Source: Roridomyces roridus
Taxonomy: Eukaryota > Basidiomycota > Agaricomycetes > Agaricales > Mycenaceae
Assembly: GCA_029378245.1 (NCBI GenBank)
Contig: JARKIF010000025.1
Location: 496,001 to 560,000 of the forward strand
Direction of reading: 5' to 3'
Length of the DNA stretch: 64,000 nt
Shown: positions 11,669 to 27,031 of the stretch, one piece after another
Layout: every line of letters starts with the position of its first letter
Numbering within the stretch: position 1 is the first letter of the stretch
Program-made: the position numbers and the translations under genes
Notes under the pieces: generated by a model
What the model was told of the DNA's origin: nothing
Seen by the model: only the letters and a program-made list of their open reading frames with translations
Databases searched by the model: none

Positions 11669-12535
11669 GGCTCGTATTTTTGGGAGGGATTGAAGTTGGG
11701 TGTACGAGGAGGTGTTTCAAGGAGACTGTTCTTCGTTCGACTCGGAGGTACGGTTGCTGAACGACTTCTCTAGGTTCTGCTTCAATCCTTTTCTCCGCAG
11801 CCTCGCTTGGCTTTTCGCTTAAATCTCGCCTCGGGGCTCCACGTTGTCGTTCTTCTGAAGAGTCGCCGTGCGGCGTTCTTAAGCACGCACTCGTGTGAGA
11901 GCAATTGACGGCGCCCAGACCTCATGCGTGCCGGAACAGTCCAGCCCAGCCTGACACTGGCAGTGATATTGCTAGGCTGCACCTTTTGTTCTCGGAAATT
12001 GCATGAGCTGCTGGCTCGAGTTGCCTTCTTGAATACAGCCCGCGCGTGGAGGCCTCGGTCTATTAAGCATTCCACCAAATGTACATGTGGGTGATCCCGA
12101 CCGTTCAACTCGGGTACGGTTCTTGTTGCAGGAAACGCAGTTTGCCCCGTTTTATTTTTTGGAATATCCATCGCGCGCCGTTCTCCACGGCGTACGCTTG
12201 TATCTGCTGATGTGGACAGGGCAAGGGAGTCCACGGACCAATACGTACGTGACTACGTCGGACTCGTTTTGTCACCGTGTTGTTTTGTGACTTCAACTGA
12301 CTTGTACAGGCTGCGCCGTTTGGGCTTTTGGAGCTTTTCAGCATAGATGAAAACGCTTCCACCTACGAGAGTCATAGGAGCAGTAACTAATCTTGAACCG
12401 CGGCGCGTTTGTTGTCCTTTGCTTGATCCGCCGTGACGTAAGGGAGCCATACTCGACCTCCGTTCCCGCGTGGGACCTATGGCTTTCATAACCTCCGCGA
12501 CCGTCCAGCCTCCAGCCGCCTGAATCCGGCCTCAA

Positions 12536-16060
<3,525 letters not shown>

Positions 16061-16332
16061 ACCGAACCGACTGCGGACGAAATTGAATCAAATTTCAGTG
16101 ATCCTATGTTTTGTTTTATTATTCTCCAGTACTATTTACATGAGGTTTCAAATCGAACAATGGGCCCTACGGTACTCATAGAAAAAAGCAGAGAAACACA
16201 CAGGTGTCACTCAAGGCCTCACCCTGGAGAGCAGTGGAGACCGTCCAGACCTCTTGTGAATAAGTTGGAATGACTACCTCTCTAAACGATACATTCTTGT
16301 GTAAATCATATGAGGTGCCCCAGCTGTTCCAC

Positions 16333-19300
16333 CTATTTCTTGGAGGAGAATTTGAATCTGGAAAATAGTTTGGAAATCATCTTGGCAGGTTTTGCCGATT
16401 CCAACGCGTCCTGTATAGCCTTCAGGTGTTGGGTAGCCTTCACAGTATACGGATGGTCTGCGCCTAAGACATCCCTGAGTTTGGCGACAACTTTGAGTTG
16501 GAGATTTTCTGCTGCCTGGTGCCGGCCAGTGCTACGAAGTGTGAGGGCAAGATCGGCCATGACGTTCAGTGTTTCAGGGTGGTCTTCACCAAGGAATTTC
16601 TGACGCCGCTCTAGGACAGAAATGTACAGTGACTCTGCCTCTTGGTATCGTCCCAGTTGCCAGTATTTGAATGCAAGGTTGGCCATGGCGGCCAGCGTGT
16701 CAGGGTGGTCTTCACCGAGGAGTTTCTGACACTGTTCTAGGCCAGAAAGTAGGAGCGACTCCGCCTCTCTGTACTGACCCAGTTGCCTGTATGTGGCTGC
16801 AAGGTTGGCCATGGCTCTCAGGGTCTCAGGATGGTCGTCACCAAAGAGCTTCTGACGCTGTTCAAGCACAGAAATTTCGAGGGGCTCTGCTTCTCTGTAC
16901 CGACCCAGTTGCCCGTATGTGACTGCAAGGTTGGCCATGGCTAACAGTGTGTCAGGATGGTCGTCACCAAGGAGCTTCTGACACTGTTCAAGCACAGAAA
17001 TTTCGAGGGGCTCTGCTTCTCTGTACCGACCCAGTTGCCCGTATGTGACTGCAAGGTTGGCCATGGCTCTCAGGGTCTCAGGATGGTTGTCACCAAGGAG
17101 CTTCTGATGCTCTTTGAGGACAGAAACTTGGAGGGGCTCTGCTTCTCTGTACTGACCCAGTTGCCTGTATGTGGCTGCAAGGTTGGCCATGGCTCTCAGG
17201 ATCTTAGGATGGTCGTCACCAAGGAGCCTCTGACGCTGTTCAAGCACAGAAATTTCGAGGGGCTCTGCTTCTCTGTACCGACCCAGTTGCCCGTATGTGA
17301 CTGCAAGGTTGGCCATGGCTAACAGCGTGTCAGGATGGTCGTCACCAAGGAGCTTCTGAAGCTGTTCAAGCACAGAAATTTCGAGGGGCTCTGCTTCTCT
17401 GTATCGACCCAGTTGCCCGTATGTGACTGCAAGGTTGGCCATGGCTAACAGTGTGTCAGGATGGTCGTCACCAAGGAGCTTCTGACGCTGTTCAAGCACA
17501 GAAATTTTGAGGGGCTCTGCTTCTCTGTACCGACCCAGTTGCCCGTATGTGACTGCAAGGTTGGCCATGGCTCTCAGGGTCTCAGGATGGTTGTCACCAA
17601 GGAGCTTCTGATGCTCTTTGAGGACAGAAACTTGGAGGGGCTCTGCTTCTCTGTACTGACCCAGTTGCCTGTATGTGGCTGCAAGGTTGGCCATGGCTCT
17701 CAGGATCTCAGGATGGTCGTCACCAAGGAGCGTCTGACGCTGTTCAAGCACAGAAATTTCGAGGGGCTCTGCTTCTCTGTACCGACCCAGTTGCTCGTAT
17801 GTGACTGCAAGGTTGGCCATGGCTAACAGCGTGTCAGGATGGTCGTCACCAAGGAGCTTCTGACGCTGTTCAAGCACAGAAATTTCGAGGGGCTCTGCTT
17901 CTCTGTACCGACCCAGTTGCCCGTATGTGACTGCAAGGTTGGCCATGGCTAACAGCGTGTCAGGATGGTCGTCACCAAGGAGCTTCTGACGCTGTTCAAG
18001 CACAGAAATTTCGAGGGGCTCTGCTTCTCTGTACCGACCCAGTTGCCCGTATGTGACTGCAAGGTTGGCCATGGCTAACAGCGTGTCAGGATGGTCGTCA
18101 CCAAGGAGCTTCTGACGCTGTTCAAGCACAGAAATTTCGAGGGGCTCTGCTTCTCTGTACCGACCCAGTTGCCTGTATGTGACTGCAAGGTTGGCCATGG
18201 CTCTCAGGGTCTCAGGATGGTTGTCACCAAGGAGCTTCTGATGCTCTTTGAGGACAGAAACTTGGAGGGGCTCTGCTTCTCTGTACCGACCCAGTTGCTG
18301 GTATGTGATTGCAAGGTTGGCCATGGCTAACAGCGTGTCAGGATGGTCTTCACCAAGGAGCTTCTGCCGCTCTTTGAGGACAGAAACTTGGAGGGGCTCT
18401 GCTTCTCTGTACCGACCCAGTTGCCAGTATGTGGCTGCAAGGTTGGCCATGGCTAACAGCGTGTCAGGATGGTTGTCACCAAGGAGCCTCTGACGCTCTT
18501 TGAGGACAGAAATTTCAAGGGGCTCTGCTTCTCTGTACCGACCCAGTTTCCGGTATGTGGCTGCAAGGTTGGCCATGGCTCTCAGGGTGTTAGGATGGTG
18601 CTCTCCAAGCAGTTCCCTCTGTCTCTGCAGAATCAGCTCACACAAACCCTTTGCTTGCTCAGATTTGCCTCCGTCATAATATACCCGTGCATATCGCCTC
18701 CAGAACTGGGAATTCACAACGGTGAAATCTTGGACAAGCATATTGACATGTGCAATCATCCTGATCCTCTCCAAATATGCATCAGGGCCAAGATCTATTG
18801 ACATCCCCACCACATTTGCCATGCATGCCCGTGTTGTGACCTCATCAGGTAGGGTGCTTGAGCACCACAGATGCACAAGGGGATGCATATCTAGCGTATC
18901 ACTGGCTTCCTGGCTCTGAATTAGTGAATATTCTTCAATCTCCGCCACAATATTCCTGAAATATTGTTTTGACCACCTTCCTGAACCTGAGACAAAGTTT
19001 TGGAGAAACTTCCTAGCTTCCTGCAGTGACTCAGTGTCATTTCCCTCATTCTTCAATATCCACTGTGTGGCCTTGGCAAAGATTGACTCTGGAATATTGC
19101 TGTGGTGCAACAAAGAACAGAGTTGTAGAAACCGTGCAGCTACTGGGCTGAGTTTCCTAAAGCTAATTTCCCAGGTTGTGTAGACAGTCCACTCATAGTT
19201 ATCATGAGTCTGGTCAGGGTGCTGCTGCAGCAGTTCTTCCTTGTTTTTCCTGTAGATGGACAGATAGTTCTTGAGACATTTGAACTTAGCAATATAAGCC

Positions 19301-20364
19301 CCAGCCTGGACAATTGCAAGAGGCAGGCATGAGAGCTCCTGTGCATCATGATAAGTATGAAATCATTGTCTGAGGAACTTGGAACCTACCTGTACAATGC
19401 CCATGGCTAATGTATAGTTTTCATCTGTGTGCTCCTTCACCGCTCTTGCAAGAAGAAGAAGAGCTGCATTTTCTGTGTCCAAGTCTCCCACCTGTGAGTG
19501 AGAAGCAGGCCCATAAGTAGCAAGTTTTGGGTTTCGGGAAGTGATGATAATGTTCCCATGGGTGCATTGTGGGAAGAATGATGATAAGTTCAGTTTTGGA
19601 TCATCTGCATTATCAAAGAGGAGAGTCCACTCTTTATTCTCAGAAATAAGCCACTGAAGGCCAGCTTCTGGTGTTTTACCAAAGCTCTGAGAAATTCCTA
19701 TGTTTGTGAGGGATGTTTTGAGAGCCTCAGGAGAGCTGGCATTCACAAAGAACCACATCATCAAGCTGGAAAAGTTCTCAATCATCAACAATGTTTTCTG
19801 TGACAAGGATTGCATACTCATTGATTGACTCCAGAAATTTCAAAGCCACCTGAGTCTTTCCAGAGCCACCAAGACCATGGAGAACAAAAATCCTCCTTTT
19901 CTTGGGTTCCTGGGCAAAGTACTGTTGCATTTTGTCAAGAATGTCCTTTCTGCCCTGGAATATCTGGGATGCTGGAGGACATCTGACAAGTGCCAGAGCA
20001 GTATGACATTGTTCCTGAGCTGTGATATCTGATCAGTGGGCCTCAGATGTATTTATGTGGGACATACTGATGGATTCCACTTGACCTTGCTGTCTTGGTT
20101 CTTGGCCCTGTGAATAAACACTGTGTACAGTGAGATCTGGGTCTGCAGAGGCACTAGGAATTTACTTCAAGTTGGTGATCCTCAGGGTCCCTCCTTCACC
20201 AGAACCTCCTTCTCCCCCATGTTGGTCACCTGCCCCACCAGGACCACCGGCACCACCTGAAAGCCAGGTCAGTACTGACTCTCATCGCAAGACTTCGGCC
20301 ATGTTGACTTACCATAGATATGAAAATGTGTCCCTCTCTCCATTTCAGCAGTTCCTAGAGACAT
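16333..20364 (-). CDS. NB-ARC/TPR NLR-like protein, copy B (complete)
   Basis: Six exons (20364-20313, 20256-20166, 20120-20086, 20019-19818, 19765-19390, 19338-16333) join in phase to 1253 residues. Exon 2 encodes a glycine-rich tract (about residues 18-42) and exon 3 is only 35 nt. NB-ARC: P-loop GLGGSGKT (108-115), kinase-2 LLFDNADD (175-182), GNIIITSR (197-204), CLPLA (256-260) and an MHD-like MHPLV near 403. From about residue 495 there are 17 near-identical 42-residue TPR units plus a degenerate last one, ending in a Lys/Phe-rich tail. Nucleotide-dependent oligomerisation with TPR ligand sensing is inferred from the family. No known effector domain precedes the NB-ARC. A TATA-like box lies about 50 nt upstream. 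Confidence 0.9.
16420..18610 (-). repeat. Array of 17-18 TPR units, 126 bp each
   Basis: The DNA repeats every 126 bp, for example around the sense motif for GRYREAEPL. Unit types occur in blocks. An NHPETL-type unit opens each block, followed by three, two or one DDHPDTL units. The first two blocks close with a DDHPEIL/KIL unit carrying GQYREAEPLQVSVLKEHQK and the third with a DDHPETL unit of the same GQYREAE type. The blocks are therefore five, four and three units long. This indicates block duplication by unequal recombination rather than single-unit drift. Short plus-strand frames over the array are shadows. Confidence 0.9.
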
Positions 20365-20412
20365 TGGTGTGGTGCAGGTGAGAGAATAAGAGAGGTCCTG
20401 ACGTGGCAGAGG

Positions 20413-20421
20413 TGCTATATA
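20413..20421 (-). promoter_or_regulatory. TATA-like box of NLR copy B
   Basis: TATATA core on the minus strand about 50 nt before the ATG at 20364, conserved with copy A. Confidence 0.45.
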
Positions 20422-20570
20422 TGGGTTTGACAGACACTGCCCTGGGTGGTACTCGGCAATCAGAAGCTACTCATCAATGAGTCACTTGTCGCGAACTCCT
20501 CGGATGATCGGATCCGTGACGCGACATTTGTCGCTAACCACCACCAAACCACCACGGACTCTGGAGGAGC

Positions 20571-21560
20571 ATGTTCCCCTTCTTCCAAGGCCACCCATTC
20601 TTTCAGGCCTTCCTCGGCGCACATGGTCTGACGGCGTTGTCTCTCCGAGTCGAAGCGCTCACGGCGGACGCCTCGATTCATTGGGAATCCCTTCGCCGCC
20701 TGACGCTTGTGACCAATCACGGCAACGGTGAGACCCCTGGGTCGCACCTCGTCTTGCCCATCTTGCGGCAATGCTCCCACCTCGAAACTTTGAACGTCGA
20801 CTTTGATTTCAGCATGGATCTCCAGCAGAGTCTCGACCCGCAGCCTCCCTGCGACCTGCCGCATCTGCGGCGGCTCTCCGTCTCCGGTTGCGCATGGGCT
20901 TTGCTGCGCAGCATTAACAGTGCTCCGGAATTGCGCATCCTCTCGTATGTGCTAGACCGAGTGACCACCGTGGAGACGCCGAGTCCCCTTGTGCGTTTAG
21001 TCTCCTGCTCCAATCAGCTCCAGTGTCTTCGTCTCGACATGACCTCGGTCTCGAGCGACACCCTCATGGTGGTCCTCGGTGCCATACCTACACTGCGTGA
21101 GTTGACGCTCCGAGGGGAGCCGCGAATTAAGGCACAACCTGGTGCCCCGCGACACCGCGACAGCCTGGTGGTGCCCACGCTTACCCCAAATCCCAATCCC
21201 ACTCCCACGGTTATCTGCCCCCGGCTCGAACACCTCAAACTGCTTCATTTCCACGCCCTCTCGGATGAGGATCTCCTCGCCTTTGTCCTCGCACGTACTG
21301 ATCCCAATATCTCAGATGCCACTCGAACGGCTCATCTATCGGAGCTCGCAGTGTAATTCAACCGCTGGTGCCAAGTCGACATTATCCCTTCCCTGAAGCT
21401 TCAAATTGCCGGCGGGTTCAAGGTTGATCTTGTTTATCATCCCAAACCCAACTTTGAGACATATTCGGTCGCGGATGGGAATGATTCTTCGTACGTGTGG
21501 GATCCGTCGGCGAGGGCGTGGGATACGCCGGGTGTGAACAGTGGCTGGTACTTATGGTCA
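20571..21560 (+). pseudogene. LRR protein copy B, truncated by a nonsense codon
   Basis: Nearly identical to the gene at 3554 up to residue 261, where the CAA of copy A reads TAA (21354-21356). Homology continues in the same frame for about 65 further codons to about 21550, with extra differences near the end. The open part is 20571-21356. It keeps most LRRs but loses the C-terminal Tyr/Trp-rich segment. A truncated product is possible, so the pseudogene call rests on comparison with copy A. Confidence 0.75.
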
Positions 21561-21642
21561 GCCACTAGGTCATGTGTGATTCTCCTTCCCGTTTACGAGC
21601 CGATAGCGTAGAACTGTACACTAATCGAATTCACATTTATCT

Positions 21643-23500
21643 TCAGGGAACGTATGGACTGGAGTTGGGGATAGACTCGACGAACGGTAGATCATCGCAC
21701 TGCAATCCTCCCGACAGGACACACTGCGCCACTCGTTGTCCGGCATCCATACCTTCGAAATATGCGCCATGGAGGAAACCTATTCGTATTTGAAATCAAA
21801 GATGAGCCATCCATTTCTTCCCTCCCGAGCCCAAGACTCACCGAAATACCGCTGACTCATCGCCTCACCAGAGAACCACAGCCTCCCAAGATTCGCGCGC
21901 AAGTTCGAATAACGAAGCTCGCGGGCCAGTTGCTGTAACTTCCCCTGTAGAGCGGGTCGGAGAACCACTGCGGGAAGAAGAACGCTGTGGGTGTTGGGAT
22001 GGTTGTATTGGGGAACATGGTGCTGAGAACGGAGAGCAGTTCAGTTTGGATTTCGGTGTCGGTGAGGGATTCGATCGCTTCGAGTAGTCGCCCTGGGTGA
22101 AAGGGGCGATGGTCAGGAAGGGTGGGTGGGGTGGAGAAGGAGGAGGGTGCCCACCGTGACAGTTGCGAAGATCCTTCCAGAGTCGGGAAGGAAGCCGTCG
22201 AGGTCGAGGCTTTGCCAAACTGGATACCGCCCGCGGACTTTATCCGCGTAGAGCGCAAACTACGGTATTTGATGAGTGAGTTCAAATTCGTCCACAAAAC
22301 ATAAACACACCTGAGTGTCAAACCAGAACTTCTCGTCAAACTGCAGGAACAGCTTAGTGTACGTAGCCATCGTCATACTCTGAATCGCCTCCTGCTTCCA
22401 CAAAGGCAACATCGGCTCAAACGCCACATCGTCATGTTGCAACACCCCAACGCTGAACGTACTAATCGCATAGTCCGAGCTTATCTTGGTCCCATTCGCG
22501 AGGGTCGCCACCACGGCGTCGGAGGAGTACGCTATGTTCGTTATGATGGCGTTGACCAGGACTTGGGAGGGCTGGAGGAATGGGGATGCTTCGGATTGGA
22601 TGAGGTATTTGAATCCGCGTTGGTCAATGGAGAGGAGGTTGGAGTCGGAGAACCCGCCTTGGTCAACGTCGTAGGTAAAATTCGTAGCCTGACGCAGAAT
22701 CAGTGTGTGACGATACGAGTGAGGTTGCCTTACCCATGAGGAAGCGGTCCACGATGTCTGCTCGGGAGTCTGGGCATACTTCCAATCCTACGATTTTAGA
22801 GTCAGAAAGTCAAATTTACGGTCGTTAATGCATAGGCACGAACTAAGAATGGGCATGAGAAGACGCATTCGGAAGTTGGAGAGACTTACAACGTAGTACT
22901 CGACAACCCTTTCAGCTGCAGTTTGGGGCTTGACACCGATGAGAGAGTACTTAGCCCGTCCTGCAGGTCGTGTCAACCTGCTGTGTTGGCACCCTCCCGC
23001 CTCCGACTACAGTGAGGTTCGTATACGCATCGACGGCGTCGTTCAGAGTTTTTAAATAGTCGACCTTGCCCGTCTCATCGTAAGTCTCTGCGAACCAGTC
23101 AGCGACAATTCACAAAACAAGTTGTCGACGCACCGACGGACTCGTAAAAGTCCGACTCGACCGCCTTCAATCCGTACTTCTGAGCCAGCGTGTATATTGG
23201 ATTCGCAGGCCCCGTGCCTTCCTGCTCTCCTCGGATCCAATTCGCTCCAAGCTCAATGACAGAGGTCCGGCCGGATCCACCAAACTCCATCGAGTGCATC
23301 CGCCCGCCGAGCTCATCGCGCGCCTCAAGGATGAGGAAGTTTGTGACCTTCTGCTCGGTGAGGTTGCACGCTGCGATGATGCCGGCGACGCCCCCGAGAA
23401 TGAGTACGGTTTTGTCGTTCTGCGTCGTTCCGGCGGTTGATGCGGGGAGGGCGAGGGGGGCTGTCGTGATGAGGAGCAGCAGGCGAGCGAGGCGCTGCAT
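21643..23500 (-). pseudogene. Flavin amine oxidase pseudogene (copy B)
   Basis: All seven exons and splice sites of copy A (4598-6469) can be traced, but the frame is broken. Lesions against A: a 3-nt deletion near 23390 that shortens the GGGVAG motif to GGVAG; a 4-nt insertion (22951-22954) creating an in-frame TAA; a 1-nt deletion near 22082; and a 10-nt deletion near 21905. The signal peptide and the last exon are preserved. It cannot produce the full oxidase. Confidence 0.9.
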
Positions 23501-23823
23501 TGGCGAGCGGCAGTTCGTTTTTTGCTGGTGGTCTTGCATTGAGCAGGCTGGGAACGACATCGGAGATGCAGGATTGGTTACATGTCCAGCAGCTCAAAAG
23601 GATTCTTGTCCCGTGGCAGTGCGCACCCCGTGATCCGCGTGTCCGTAAATCCGATCATTCCATCTTACGCTTGACCGCGCACCTCTTCATCGCCTCTTCT
23701 GCCAACGTGTCGGGCTATATCCACCCCAACGTCAGTCTCGGTCCATTCTATCGTCGCGTACTCGTTCTGACGGCTCATGGCTGACGTCCCGCAGGCTTTT
23801 TACGCTCCTTCACCCCATTTTGC

Positions 23824-26553
23824 ATGACGGAATCGAGGGGAGTGAGGCACCGTGGCCACAAGGCCCCAAGCCCAGCACCACCGCTGACCGGGGCAGAGAC
23901 GACCCCACGAGATGAAAAGAAGGAGCTGGGTCCCCATGAAGGGCAGTCAAAACCCCAGCAGACCGGGTTTGCACCGGTGCGTCACAATATCACTCTCTCA
24001 CTCGGTCGACCTAACTCGCGCAGGCCGACCTCCTAAAGACCGAGTACCTAGTCCATGTAGTTGGACTCACATACACCCTCCTCTCCTTCTGGACCCGCTT
24101 TTACAAAATCGGCCACGCCAATTCCGTCGTCTGGGACGAAGCCCACTTTGGTAAATTCGGCTCGCACTACCTCAAGCGCGAGTTCTACTTTGACGTGCAT
24201 CCGCCCTTGGGCAAGATGCTCGTCGGGCTCGCCGGCCTCCTCGCGGGATACGACGGGAGCTTCGAGTTCAAGAGCGGGGAGGATTATACGGATGAGGTGC
24301 CGTACGTCGCGATGCGCATGATGCTCGCAAGCTTTGGGGCGGCCATGGTCCCGCTTGGGTGGTACACTGCGGTGGAACTCGGGATGAGTCAGTGGGCTGC
24401 GCATATCGTCGCTCTCATGGTCCTCCTCGGTGCGTTGCCCATCCCTCGTCTTCCAATCCATGCTAATTTCCCGCAGATGTCGGTTGGCTATGCATCTCGC
24501 GGTTCATCCTCCTCGACTCGATGCTCCTCTTCTTCACCGTCCTCACCGTCTTCTGCATGACGAAATTCCACAACCAACGCACCCGCTCGTTCTCCTTCCC
24601 GTGGTGGTTCTGGCTCACATCCACCGGAATCTCCATCGGCTGCGTCTCGAGCGTCAAAATGATCGGCCTCTTCGTCACCGCCCTGGTCGGCCTCTTCACC
24701 ATCGAGGACTTGTGGGAGAAGTTTGGCGACGTTTCCATCTCCGTCGTATGTCGTCATTCTCGGCGGTATTTTCCTCCGCGCTAAACCCACCTCTAGCAAG
24801 ATCAACTCAAGCATTGGACAGCGCGGGTCATCTGCCTGATATTTATCCCCATCCTCGTCTTCATGGCGTCGTTCAAAGTCCACTTTATGATTCTCACCAA
24901 TTCCGGCCCTGGTGACGCCCAGATGAGCTCGCTCTTCCAGGCGGGTCTGGATGGGAACGAATTTGCCGACAGTCCGCTCGGTATGCATATTCTCTTCCCA
25001 CATTTCCAGCTAAACGTTCGTAGAAATCGCCTTTGGCTCGCGCGTCACGCTCAAGAACGTCGGGTATGGCGGCGGCCTCCTCCACTCGCACGCACACCCC
25101 TACCCCGACGGCTCCGCCCAACAGCAAATCACCTGCTACCACCACAAAGACCACAACAACGAGTGGGATATCCTCCCGCGCTGGGAAGAGCCGCCGTATG
25201 ACCCCGAAGGACCGATTCGATTCTTGCAAGACGGGGACGTTATCCGGCTGCAACATCCCCCGACGACGAGGTTCCTACATTCGCATCGGATTCCTGCGCC
25301 GATAACCAAGCTGCACCACGAGGTGTCTGGGTATGGGAACACGACGATTGGGGATGTGCATGATTACTGGGCTGTCGAGGTTGTGGATGATCTCCAGCGG
25401 GGCTCTCGGGCGGCTGTGCTCAAGGAGGGGAATATTCATGCGTTGACGACGAGGCTGCGGTTTAGGCATCAGGTTATTGGGTGTTATCTGAGGGCGGCGA
25501 ATGTGAATCTGCCGCAGTGGGGGTGGAAGCAGGTTGAGGTGACGTGTGACCCGGAGAACAATCCCAAGGATCGGCATACGTATTGGAATGTGGAGATGCA
25601 TCGGAATGAGAGGTGTACGTCCTTTTTTTCATTTTTCATTATTTTCGTTTCGAGTTGCTCACGCCCGTTTTTGTAGTACCTCCGGGCGATATCGAATTCT
25701 ACCACTCTCCGTTCCTAGTCGACTTTTGGCACCTCAACGTAGCGATGATGACCTCGAACAACGCGCTCGTGCCCGACCCCGACAAGGAGGATATCCTCGC
25801 CTCAAAGCCCACCGATTGGCCGTTCTTGCATCTTGGACTCCGGATGAACGGCTGGGGAGATAATACGACCAAGTTTTATCTGGTGGGCAATCCGATTGTT
25901 TGGTGGGGGAGTTCGATTAGTCTGGGCTTGGCGTTGGCGGTGCTGGGGGTGTATCTTTTGAGGTGGCAGAGGAAGTATGTTGATATGACGGATGGTGAGT
26001 TTGCACTTCTCTATTTTTTGGCGTGAGGGGATGCTGACGAAATGGACCGACTAGGCGAGTGGACCCACTTTTTGTATGTTGGCAAGGTTGCGCTCTTTGG
26101 ATGGGCGTTGCATTACTGTGAGCCTTTCTTTCGCACCGACGACGACGAGGGCTTACGGGTTGTTACTCAGTTCCGTTCCTCATCATGGGTCGTGTCACCT
26201 ACCTCCACCACTACGTGCGTCTCTCTCCCTCTCCTCTCTCTCTGTCTCCACCCTGACGAGTCAACAACAGCTCCCCACGCTCTACTTTGCCGTCCTCATG
26301 TTCGGACACGTCCTCGACCACCTCGTATTCAGCTCCCGCCGTCTTCCCCTGGCTGTGAAAGCTACCGTGTTTGGAGTCATTGCGAGCGCGGTGGTGGGTA
26401 CGTTTTGGTGGTTCAAGGGCGTGGCGTTTGGGATTGATGGGCCAATTGGGGAGCATTGGGGGCTTTTGTGGCGCAAGGTAAGTCGCTTTTCCTTTTCCTT
26501 TGAGGGAAGAGAGCTGATTTGTTGGGTAGTCGTGGAATATCTATACTCAGTGA
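23824..26553 (+). CDS. PMT2: Dolichyl-phosphate-mannose protein O-mannosyltransferase, PMT2 type
   Basis: Transfers mannose from dolichyl-phosphate-mannose to Ser/Thr of secretory proteins in the ER membrane; PMT2 members normally pair with PMT1 members. Ten exons (23824-23976, 24024-24429, 24477-24745, 24797-24980, 25024-25614, 25677-25994, 26055-26117, 26171-26214, about 26269-26477, 26530-26553) give about 752 residues. The first luminal loop carries the catalytic Asp-Glu pair in VVWDEAHFGKFGSHYL (D89, E90). DVHPPLGKMLVGL and SGEDY follow, as in PMT2. Exon 5 is the MIR domain (from about residue 338), and several TM helices follow. It reads divergently from the dead amine oxidase copy. This is the intact copy; the copy at 8994 is broken. 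Confidence 0.93.
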
Positions 26554-26721
26554 GAGTGAGGAGGGCGGGCACCCGAGAAAAAATGTGTGGAGTGGCATGG
26601 TGTGGTTATTTTATTGGATGGGTTCGTAATACCTAAGTACATATGGATTCTTTCTTCTTTCTCAGCAGTCGCGACAGAGTTTGAGAAAAATACGCAAAAG
26701 GATCTTCCAGCTCATGTGGTA

Positions 26722-26790
26722 ATGGCTCCTGCGCGAATCAAACGCGCACTCGAGAGCACTGGTCTGAATTGTCTTGGCCGTTGTAATTCC
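26722..26790 (-). other. tRNA-like 3' half (relic)
   Basis: The minus strand contains a perfect T-arm (GCGCG-TTTGATT-CGCGC) followed by an acceptor-like AGGAGCCA. No matching 5' acceptor strand or D-arm was found upstream. Similar 3' halves lie near 33850 and 34310. Probably a tRNA-derived repeat end rather than a working tRNA. Confidence 0.3.
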
Positions 26791-27031
26791 AGATGGACGA
26801 GCATTGCATATTTCTTCAACCGAGTGTCGATGTATGTAACGCCGAATTCCCAGCTTGGTTTCTTACATTCGGGCAAAGCGATCGAGTGCCGAATCTCGGT
26901 GTGTCCTATGTAGGTAGGATCCATCACAGATGCTGCTTGGTCCTTCAAAGTTTCACCACTCCGCGCCGTTTAGACTTGTTGGAATCAGAGTAACCTCGTT
27001 GTCAATTCCGAATCTAAATACTTCTCATTCC

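Noticed and set aside
20130..20381. Pro-rich plus frame (PPSPEPPSPP), also at 1923-2111
   Set aside because: Antisense of the glycine-rich exon 2 of the NLR genes.
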